DNA from: Serratia inhibens
GTDB taxonomy: Bacteria > Pseudomonadota > Gammaproteobacteria > Enterobacterales > Enterobacteriaceae
Direction: 5' to 3'
NCBI RefSeq assembly: GCF_003591175.1
Contig: NZ_QYYG01000001.1
Coordinates: forward strand, 1,116,001-1,180,000
Length of the DNA stretch: 64,000 bases
A model generated the notes under the pieces. It worked only from the letters and a program-made list of their open reading frames with translations. It had not been told where the DNA came from and made no database searches. Shown piece after piece: positions 18,001 to 24,094 of this stretch. How positions within the stretch are numbered: the stretch's first letter is position 1; every line of letters starts with the position of its first letter. A program made the position numbers and the translations under genes.

Positions 18001-18506
18001 AAACTGCCGCCGTAGATCAGAACGGTACGCTCACCTTCAAGCCACTGCTGTTGTTGCAGGCCGGGAACCAGTTGCTCAATCGCGGCTTCGTCGCCGGTGA
18101 CCAGCAGCAGGCGGGCTTTGCGGCGCCAGAAGAGTGTGTAGCGTCGGCGAAGGTGGGTGCGAATCTGTTGACTGATCGTCACTACAGCAGATACGGAAGT
18201 CATCTCTTTCTTTGGTGACACCTTAACATCATCACCCTGCGCATTTTGCCGCTCTTTGCTGAAGCTGCGCTTACCTTCAGCGTACGCGCCAAAGAACAGA
18301 AATATTCCAATCACGGCCAGAACAATGCCAACTGCCACAGAACCGCTCAGCCAGGTATACCAGGCAGAAGTATCCCTGATGAGCTGTAATTTTTCAGGAT
18401 GCCAGTAAACGATACCCGTAACAGCAATACTGCCGACCAGCGCAATTAACTCCACAAGCCAGAATACAATTTCCGGTTTCTTAAACAGCGAGAGGAATCG
18501 CCTCAT
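15039..18506 (-). CDS. tssM: T6SS inner-membrane complex protein TssM (IcmF)
   Basis: A 1155-residue TssM/IcmF protein. Two N-terminal transmembrane helices (about 13-33 and 49-72), a cytoplasmic domain (about 85-370), a third helix (about 385-407) and a large periplasmic part ending in a beta-rich TssJ-binding domain are all visible. Where many TssM proteins have a Walker A loop after LLVTG, this one reads DEAAIEQLVPGL, so it lacks a nucleotide-binding P-loop. An AGGAGGGCGAGG ribosome site precedes the ATG. Its stop overlaps tssA. A decayed copy of its 5' end lies at about 19758-20280. Confidence 0.95.
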   Translation of the reverse strand: MRRFLSLFKKPEIVFWLVELIALVGSIAVTGIVYWHPEKLQLIRDTSAWYTWLSGSVAVGIVLAVIGIFLFFGAYAEGKRSFSKERQNAQGDDVKVSPKKEMTSVSAVVTISQQIRTHLRRRYTLFWRRKARLLLVTGDEAAIEQLVPGLQQQQWLEGERTVLIYGGSLTAEVDTEKYTALRKLRRGRPLDGIVRVLGEGENLTPQMSDNDLRGLEKISELLRYSAPVWLWQLCGSEWSQAGRKSQSVGITLPLRAMPDEVAAQLDKLLPQLREQGMSQIAEQRQYDFLLRLAQQLEQGESKRWMSRLTPWLYGSQQRIPLRGLMFSPVNKPGSPSEEAGKNVAESTIPAAHKHALTFPATWLGVTEDCTRVHGRRVGMAWEQTLAWGIMAVLGIWGAGLLISFALNYSQISSVANKARSLVEHPSVSDAQLAGLHNLRNDAGRLQHHVQGGSPWYQRFGLDHNQQLLAAMLPWYGVANNRLIRDPANAALMHKLTALTNSAPNSDQRAQLAKPGYDQLKAWLMMSRPDKVDDAFYAQTMQRVQPTRQGISSGLWQSLAPDLWAFSISGLSEHPQWKITPDAALVSQSRQVLLQQIGRRNAEGTLYENMLKSVRRNFADVSLEDMTDGTDARRLFITDDVVPGMFTRQAWEGGIQQAIEKAANSRRDEIDWVLSDSRKAVSADLSPEALKARLTQRYFTDFAGSWLNFLNSLRLNPAHNIADVIDQLTLMSDVRQSPMIALMNTLAWQGQAGELREGLSDSIIKSAKDLLGSEDKPVIDQRAAGPQGPLDDTFGPLLTLMGKNPASNLMSADSTLSLQTYLTRITRVRLRLQQVASANDPQEMMQTLAQTVFQGKSVDLTDTQQYGSLVAASLGEEWSGFGNTLFVQPLTQAWETVLQPSAASLNDRWSRSVVANWHTAFEGRFPFAASKSDASLPMLAEFIRKDTGRIDRFLTAELSGVLHKEGSRWVPNRTNSQGLTFNPAFLKALNQLSQLSDVLFTDGSQGISFELQARPVPQVVETQLTIDGQRLHYFNQMADWQSFRWPGDTFKPGAMLTWTSTNAGTRLFGDYSGTWGFIRWLEQGKRKQLDRSQWMMSFTAPDGRTLQWVLRSQLGKGPLALLDLRGFSLPENIFSVDAATAQALTGTENSAMEGRE

Positions 18507-18612
18507 GCCTCGCCCTCCTTAGCGGAAGTCTCAGGGGATACAACCATATTCAACCCTTTCCATGTTTGTGTTCACGGCATACCAGTAAATGGGGCGCCGG
18601 TTGTTGTATTGA

Positions 18613-19241
18613 TTATGTGGCACCTGCCACGGCAAGCCAGAGTGCAGCGTTACCTGCATCCCCCAGAAAATCATTAAAGTTGTGAAGCCCCGTCAACGGG
18701 TCAACACTTTCCAGGCCCGCTGCATCAATAGCTTTCATCAACATGGCATACACTTCGGTTTCGGCATCAACCCCGCGGAGCCAAAGATGCTCCGGCTTTT
18801 AGGCGTTAACCGGTACCCAATCGAGTGCCTACGTTACGGCATAGTGCAGCGAATCCATCTCACCTTCACCAGCTTCCGGTCGATGCAGAAAAGCAAGCAG
18901 TGGGATAACGTCCTGCGTCAGGCGGTTCCCCAGCAGCACACCGCTTATCGCCTCCGCCCCCCACTGGCGTATTGGCTGGCGTGTATTGCCACGACACGAT
19001 CAGAAGTACGGCCTCGCTGCGAATATGATGGTCGAGTTATTAATCAATAGCCTGTGTGCCGTGACTACTCAAGGCAGAGGCCGCCTGTTGAATATCTGAC
19101 TGCTTCCACGCTTCCCGGAAAAGTGCGAATGCTTTCTCTTCAGATACTATCCGGTGGCGGACTCATGGCCGTGCTCTGCTGCGTTAGCCGCGTTCGTTTC
19201 CTGTCTTCTTCACTTGCAGGCACGGACATATAAAACGGCAT
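18613..19241 (-). pseudogene. Decayed paralogue of the 413-aa T6SS accessory gene
   Basis: Minus-strand translation aligns with the C-terminal half of the intact protein at 20288-21529. EAISGVLLGNRLTQDVIPLL matches EAIVALLLGNRLTQNTVPPL, and the LHRPE and HLWL motifs are shared. The frame is broken. GTQAID is followed by two stops (TAA TAA) where the intact gene has EW, TAG and TAA interrupt the stretch before LDWVPVNA and KPEHLWLR, and a one-base frameshift lies near 18975. A start-like ATG at 19241 (MPFYMSVPASEEDRKR) just after the PAAR gene may be its original start. The upstream half of the paralogue is missing or unrecognisable. The last 100 bases before tssM (18507-18612) hold nothing I can identify. 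Confidence 0.85.
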
Positions 19242-19256
19242 GTCGCCCACGTTCTC

Positions 19257-19667
19257 CTACGGCTCTTCATGCGTACCGGAGTCTGTACAACCCACAGGCC
19301 TCAGGCAGGACTTTGCGAATACCGGTGGCCCGACATTGACAGGATTATCCGGATCGGCTGAGTTATTACCGCCTTTGCTCTGTTGGAGAATAAATTCATA
19401 GGTGTCGGTGTATATCGACGGAATAAACTCGGCCCGGCACGGGCAGGTACTTCTGCTGTGCAGCGTACCGGCAATACGGCGGCCATGAATAAAATCGTCA
19501 GGTAAGCCCCCCATGATTTTAAAAAGACCTGGATGCCTACCGCAGGTTACGCTGTGCTCCTCGCAGGCCTGCAATCGCCCAAAATGCATATGATCGGACA
19601 TTCCTTCTGTGATCACCCCACCGCAGCTTGTCTTGTCGTCCTGAAACAAAAAATGTCCAACCGCCAT
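19257..19667 (-). CDS. PAAR-domain T6SS spike-tip protein
   Basis: A 136-residue protein. The first 95 residues have the PAAR pattern of short beta repeats with Gly turns and zinc-binding His/Cys: FQDDKTSCGGVITEG, CEEHSVTCGRHPG, DDFIHGRRIAGTLHS and TCPC. About 40 more residues with three cysteines follow. PAAR proteins sharpen the VgrG spike and can carry effectors. The ATG at 19667 is chosen because AAGGA lies seven bases upstream; the longer open frame to 19757 runs through tssM debris. It sits between the two decayed genes, and its frame is intact. Confidence 0.85.
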   Translation of the reverse strand: MAVGHFLFQDDKTSCGGVITEGMSDHMHFGRLQACEEHSVTCGRHPGLFKIMGGLPDDFIHGRRIAGTLHSRSTCPCRAEFIPSIYTDTYEFILQQSKGGNNSADPDNPVNVGPPVFAKSCLRPVGCTDSGTHEEP

Positions 19668-19757
19668 CGCGTTGTCCTTACTTTTTTTCCTTTCATACGT
19701 TTCTGCACTTCGTCTGTTATCCGCGCATAACGCCGTTTCCGCTGCCAGCGGCCCCAT

Positions 19758-20280
19758 TCAGCCAGTGCGTGCAGCTCCATTTCTTCCCGTGTCCGGATCC
19801 GCTTTAAGGTCCCCCCCGGCAAACAGCACCGAGCCGTGTTCGCGCAGCTGCGGAGCCAGGGTGTCCACATTGTCACCAACAACCAGCAGCAGACGGACTT
19901 TTAAACGCCAGAAGAAGCTGTAAGCGGAGCGGAGATGGTCGCGCATGTCACGGGCGATATTGCGTGAAATCGAGGGAGCCAGCTGTGGCGAACTGATCAA
20001 TTTCGTTTATTCATCGGAGGACGCACGGGCAAGATGCTGGTCAAAATCACTGAGCCTGCCAAAGCGAGTTTGCAGAAACACCAGCACGGTGAGTGGAATC
20101 CCCAGTCCGGTAGTCACAAACAGTCCCGTCTGCCAGTGGCCGTGCCAGCCACCAGACCCAGCGCATCAGTGTGACGTCAGACAAACCAGCACAGAAAGAG
20201 CGCCCCAGCCATTAAAAACGTGATGAAAATCCAGAGGAATATCCTGCTGCGAAGCAGGCGAAAAATATATTTCCCGATTT
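19758..20280 (-). pseudogene. Truncated, frameshifted 5' remnant of a second tssM
   Basis: Minus-strand translation gives pieces that match the start of TssM in order. A hydrophobic helix (RIFLWIFITFLMAGALFLCW) comes first, then, after in-frame stops (TGA at about 20171 and others), IARDMRDHLRSAYSFFWRLK and VRLLLVVGDNVDTLAPQLRE. These correspond to IRTHLRRRYTLFWRRKARLLLVTGDEAAI of the intact tssM. The homology ends near 19758, where the PAAR gene's upstream region starts. About 1000 residues of the ancestral protein are gone. Together with the 18613-19241 remnant it shows that a tssM plus 413-aa-gene unit was once duplicated here. Confidence 0.8.
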
Positions 20281-20287
20281 ACTCTCC

Positions 20288-21529
20288 CTATTTACCCCCG
20301 GACTCACCCGGGGTAATGGCCTGTATCCAGAGTGTCCCGGTGCCACGTTCGGCGCTGATAGCCAGTTGTGCGGAGCCGGTCTGCTGCGCAGCAAGTGTCG
20401 CCACGGCTGCGGCCAACCACGGGGACACGCAACCGGTATGTCCTATTATAAGGTCGGCGTTATGACGGCCTGCCGGTGAGGGTACGCCGGAAAGAAGCGG
20501 TAGCGCCATCGCCGGGATAACGGCGGAAGCCTCCTCTCCCGTCAGACCACTGAGCCAGAGGTGTTTAACCTGCCCAGCCTCCAGGGGTACCCAGTCAGCT
20601 GCCTGCGCTATGCCTTCGTCGAGCAATTGTGGACCGGTCCGTTCAGGGCGGTGTAACCACGCCAGCGGCGGTACCGTGTTCTGCGTAAGTCTATTGCCCA
20701 GCAGCAACGCTACTATTGCCTCCGCACTTCCCTGACGCATTTCAGGTGCGACCTGAGCAGCAATGACGAGCAGCAGTGATTTGTCGTTGATGCGGTTATC
20801 AAGCCACTCATCAATAAACTGCGCACCGTGGCCATCAACATATTCAATCGGCTGTGCAATACCGGCCTCCTTCAGGCTGTCGTGCCAGACCGGGATGAAA
20901 CGACGTGGCAAAATAGAGGTGTCAGCCTCAAACAGCACCGCTAGCGTTTGTTTCGGGGAGAACGGTGCGAGTGCGATTGCAACATCAGCCAGCAGCTTCT
21001 GAAGCCGGGCCTGAAACACCATCAGATCCTGTTGTTCGGGCTCCAGTGAATCATCACTCTCCTGCCCCACCGGAGGGGGTGGTAGAAATGTATGTAAACA
21101 AAAGTCTTCCCGACCGCGACCGGGCTGGCTTTTGAGTATTGAGGGCCCTTCCATTAACAGTGTCACCGGAGTCTGTCCCGGTTCCTCTGGTAACGGAATA
21201 TCCACGCTTATATGCAGGATCTGGAGCGCCCGGCGGCCCCGTCGGGTTTCCCACAATAATGTTTCTTCACGCTTTCTGTCCCAGCCATCAGCATGATTGT
21301 GCTGAAACAGCCAGAACAGCAATCGCAGAACAAACACCAGTAACCAGACCAGCATGATGGCCGCAGGAAAGAGTATCCAAAATTTTGTACCCTCCCCCTG
21401 CCGTTCACATGCCAGACCCGCTATTGCAGCCACAACAGCCAGCGCCCCTAGAGCCGAAAACCAGTAGCCGAAACGGATGGGGGCCGGGCGCCAAGCTGCG
21501 GGGGGAATAATTTTAAGATTTACCGGCAT
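20288..21529 (-). CDS. T6SS-associated membrane protein of unknown function, 413 aa
   Basis: Not a core Tss protein. It has two N-terminal transmembrane helices (about 24-43 and 50-72), a linker, and a roughly 300-residue soluble domain. That domain has alternating beta/alpha segments (SLLLVIAAQVAPEM, IVALLLGNRLTQ, VKHLWLSGLTGEEA, DLIIGHTGCVSPW), suggestive of an alpha/beta fold. Relatives are commonly listed beside tssM in enterobacterial T6SS loci; no activity is known to me. It begins five bases after the stop of the 21532 gene and is followed by the tssM relic. A decayed paralogue lies at 18613-19241. Confidence 0.8.
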   Translation of the reverse strand: MPVNLKIIPPAAWRPAPIRFGYWFSALGALAVVAAIAGLACERQGEGTKFWILFPAAIMLVWLLVFVLRLLFWLFQHNHADGWDRKREETLLWETRRGRRALQILHISVDIPLPEEPGQTPVTLLMEGPSILKSQPGRGREDFCLHTFLPPPPVGQESDDSLEPEQQDLMVFQARLQKLLADVAIALAPFSPKQTLAVLFEADTSILPRRFIPVWHDSLKEAGIAQPIEYVDGHGAQFIDEWLDNRINDKSLLLVIAAQVAPEMRQGSAEAIVALLLGNRLTQNTVPPLAWLHRPERTGPQLLDEGIAQAADWVPLEAGQVKHLWLSGLTGEEASAVIPAMALPLLSGVPSPAGRHNADLIIGHTGCVSPWLAAAVATLAAQQTGSAQLAISAERGTGTLWIQAITPGESGGK

Positions 21530-21531
21530 AA

Positions 21532-22026
21532 TCAGGGTATAAAGACCAGCTCAGGTGAAACAGTATTAAGATTCAGTTGTGCGCGGAGGTTGGTAAATTT
21601 AGGCGGCACAATCCAGTCAAATGTAACTCCGTCCTTATTCCATGTAATCGATGAGAAATCTTCCTGCTTCTGCCAGCTATTTAACTCCAGTGAACGCCAG
21701 CAACTGACAACCATTATACGTTGTACCCTAGACGCTTTTTTAGATTCAACCTGGTAAATATCGGCATACATTTCCTGCCCGGCCCCGCACTGGGCGGTGG
21801 GGTTCCCCGGACGTGAGGGGAACCCATTAATTAAAAGGAAATATTGTCTGTTACCTACGGTATGCAGCTTCCCGTCACTGTATAGTGATACCAGTTCTTT
21901 TTGAGGTGTAATTGTTACACCTTCAATCACTAACGGTTGCTGGCGGTTAAATATTTCTTTGATTTCTGACGCGGAGGCATTCAATGCTGCGCCAAGAAAA
22001 AACACAAGGAGTGAAGTATTTTTCAT
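21532..22026 (-). CDS. Periplasmic protein of unknown function, possible orphan immunity protein
   Basis: A 164-residue precursor starting MKNTSLLVFFLGAALNASAS, a Sec signal peptide. Earlier in-frame ATGs (22056, 22083) are possible, but those residues do not look like a signal peptide. The mature part is beta-rich and has cysteines at CGAGQEMYADIYQ and SCWRSLELNSW that could form a disulfide. It lies directly downstream of a vgrG fragment (22075-22472), the position where these modules keep immunity genes. An immunity role to a lost effector is therefore a reasonable inference, not shown by homology. Confidence 0.6.
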   Translation of the reverse strand: MKNTSLLVFFLGAALNASASEIKEIFNRQQPLVIEGVTITPQKELVSLYSDGKLHTVGNRQYFLLINGFPSRPGNPTAQCGAGQEMYADIYQVESKKASRVQRIMVVSCWRSLELNSWQKQEDFSSITWNKDGVTFDWIVPPKFTNLRAQLNLNTVSPELVFIP

Positions 22027-22074
22027 GTATTTATTGTCCATAAACTTTATCGGCATAACACAATCCTGAATAAA

Positions 22075-22472
22075 CCCATGCATGCTCTGCAGACTGCCCT
22101 TCTGCGCCCGAATCGCGCCCCAGCTGTCGGTTCTGAGTTCAACCCCCTCGCCGCGCTATTGTTTTTCGCTGTCGACGAGATGGCCGAGATTCAGCTGGCT
22201 CTTGCCGCCGTACTCCGTGCTAACCTTGATATGTTCCTGGTCACGGCTGTCATCGAGGCGGATTTTGTTGTTGCTCGGGGTGCGCAGCACATTGCGCTTG
22301 TAGTTGCGGATGGTGACATGGTCGCCGTGGGCCGAATCGTGCAGCACGCCAGCGATGTACGGCCGGTCCGGATTACCGTCTTCAAACCCTACCGCCACTT
22401 CGGTGCCCGCCAGCAGCGGCAGGTGCAGACCATAAGTGTCACCGGCGTACGGGCGGGACTGACGGACCCATG
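22075..22472 (-). pseudogene. Internal fragment of a third vgrG
   Basis: Translation starts at WVRQSRPYAGDTYGLHLPLL and runs through GFEDGNPDRPYIAGVLHDSA and LNLGHLVDSEKQ. It then meets an in-frame TAG and continues RGEGVELRTDSWGAIRAQKG. This matches residues of about 425-560 of the intact VgrG proteins with several substitutions. Both ends of the gene are missing, so it is the scar of a deleted vgrG module. It is older than the two intact copies, since it differs from both. Confidence 0.9.
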
Positions 22473-22493
22473 AAACTAGATAAGTTTCATTAT

Positions 22494-22865
22494 TTATTTT
22501 AAAACATTAATTTTATATATTTTTTCAAAATCTTTCCCTGCACTAGCAACCACCCCTCCCCTAATACTGATTGTTACAAGCCCTTGTAACTTAGGTTTTC
22601 CTTGTATGGTAAAGTTATTATATATATATTTTGTATAATATTTGCTTTCAGAAAACACTAACTTCAACCCCGAATTTGATGGGTGAATTTCATAATTTAA
22701 ATCAACAATCGGCCCTGTACCTCCGGAAATAGTGATTGGGACATAATACTCTTGGCCAATATACCCATCAGACAACTCATTGGGCTCGAATGTAATATAT
22801 TTTCCACACCCAGTCAAAAACAAATAAAAAATAAAAAATGCGCTAAATTTATTCATTCCAATCAT
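22494..22865 (-). CDS. Small lipoprotein, probable immunity protein for the 22862-24094 effector
   Basis: A 123-residue precursor with a signal sequence and lipobox LTGC (MNKFSAFFIFYLFLTGCGK). The mature part shows a DGYIGQEYYVPITISGGTGP repeat start and an IQGKPKLQGLVTISIRGG end, a pattern reminiscent of He_PIG/immunoglobulin-like domains. Its ATG overlaps the effector stop (ATGA), so it is translationally coupled. A periplasmic lipoprotein beside a putative peptidoglycan- or protein-cutting effector is the normal form of T6SS immunity. Paralogues are at 27147-27539 and, frameshifted, at 26672-27077. The second ATG, at 22856, is an alternative start. Confidence 0.7.
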   Translation of the reverse strand: MIGMNKFSAFFIFYLFLTGCGKYITFEPNELSDGYIGQEYYVPITISGGTGPIVDLNYEIHPSNSGLKLVFSESKYYTKYIYNNFTIQGKPKLQGLVTISIRGGVVASAGKDFEKIYKINVLK

Positions 22866-24094
22866 GGTATTTTTGTAAATACCAGCCCCCCAAAAGTATG
22901 GCTCAGAAATTCACCTAACGTTAATGATGTTCTGAGCGAATTATCTTTAACTTCACCCCATGAAAAAAGTCTCAACGAAACAAATTCTTCTAAATTCGTT
23001 TCGTTAGTAATTCGTTGTCCGTTAGCTAACTTTAACTTTCCATCCCAAACTATCCAGTGATCTTTGAATGGAACATCTGCGCCTTGTTGAAGCATGCCTG
23101 CAGAGATCAAACTTAAAATATGGACATCATTACTCATCAATGAGTTTAGCTTACATATATCGTTTATGTTGCTATGATACATGCTTATATTACTGAATAT
23201 TTTACGCGCACCTGCACTCAGCATCCATTTTTCAATATCACCCCACAACGTAATTGCAGATGCCTTATCTCCAACCGATTCATATTTTAGCAAATTATTA
23301 GATGAGTCACGCAAACTTGCCATTGTAATCCAATCAATTGCGGAAACTCGGGGATGGATCAACCCTGCAAATAGATCATTCACTTTCATTGTGTTAGCGC
23401 CTGGCTGAATTAAAAAAAATCCCAGCCTTCCTTTGCCATAACCCCATAGATCCCAGACTAATTTCTCATAAACATCATATCGGTCCATCATTAAACAATA
23501 ATAAAATGCTGCTGGTCCACATAGCATCGAGTAATACTGGTTTGGATAATATTCTCCTTCTGGACCTAATAGAGAAGCAGCCTTCCTGGCATCAAGTTCA
23601 TTCTTTATAATATTTTTTGCAAAAGGGTCCAATGGATCTCCAACTGGGTGCTCCAGAGAGACAAAAAACCTTGGCAGGCAGGTAATTTGTACATTATGTA
23701 TATTATCGTCACCATTGCCACTAACGGGCTTTGTTTGTGCTTTAGTCTCAAAATAACAGACATTTTCTCGTTTATTTTTAGAGTATGCTTTCCCGGAGGC
23801 TATTTCACCAAGTGTATACATTTTTTTCGCCGGGGATGAAAGCACCGAAATCAGCTTACCACCGTGTTTACGGTACAAGTTAATCTCTATAATGTAGATC
23901 ACTGACAAATCATCATCAGTCTCATTCGTATCATGAGACTGTGTATAATAACCAGGGTCTATTGGTTGTAGCGTTACTGACAGCAGAACATGCTTTTTAT
24001 TATTGGCATCAGTTTTATATATATTGAGGTCGTAAAACAGGTCGGATGCTGGAACATTCGATTCAATTTTTGTGTAAACATTATACTTAGGCAT
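22862..24094 (-). CDS. Putative T6SS effector with papain/C39-like cysteine peptidase domain (copy 1)
   Basis: 410 residues. Residues 1-140 are nearly identical to the neighbouring paralogue at 27542-28756; the rest diverges strongly, as in a polymorphic toxin. The C-terminal domain has NQYYSMLCGPAAFYYCLMMD (Gln186, Cys192) and DHWIVWDG (His346, Asp351). This order and spacing fit papain-fold enzymes of the C39/NlpC group, where Gln forms the oxyanion hole and Cys-His-Asp do catalysis. It overlaps vgrG by eight bases and is followed by a lipoprotein gene, so it is probably loaded on VgrG and acts in the periplasm. The substrate (peptidoglycan peptide or protein) is unknown. A+T-richer than the vgrG genes. 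Confidence 0.72.
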   Translation of the reverse strand: MPKYNVYTKIESNVPASDLFYDLNIYKTDANNKKHVLLSVTLQPIDPGYYTQSHDTNETDDDLSVIYIIEINLYRKHGGKLISVLSSPAKKMYTLGEIASGKAYSKNKRENVCYFETKAQTKPVSGNGDDNIHNVQITCLPRFFVSLEHPVGDPLDPFAKNIIKNELDARKAASLLGPEGEYYPNQYYSMLCGPAAFYYCLMMDRYDVYEKLVWDLWGYGKGRLGFFLIQPGANTMKVNDLFAGLIHPRVSAIDWITMASLRDSSNNLLKYESVGDKASAITLWGDIEKWMLSAGARKIFSNISMYHSNINDICKLNSLMSNDVHILSLISAGMLQQGADVPFKDHWIVWDGKLKLANGQRITNETNLEEFVSLRLFSWGEVKDNSLRTSLTLGEFLSHTFGGLVFTKIP

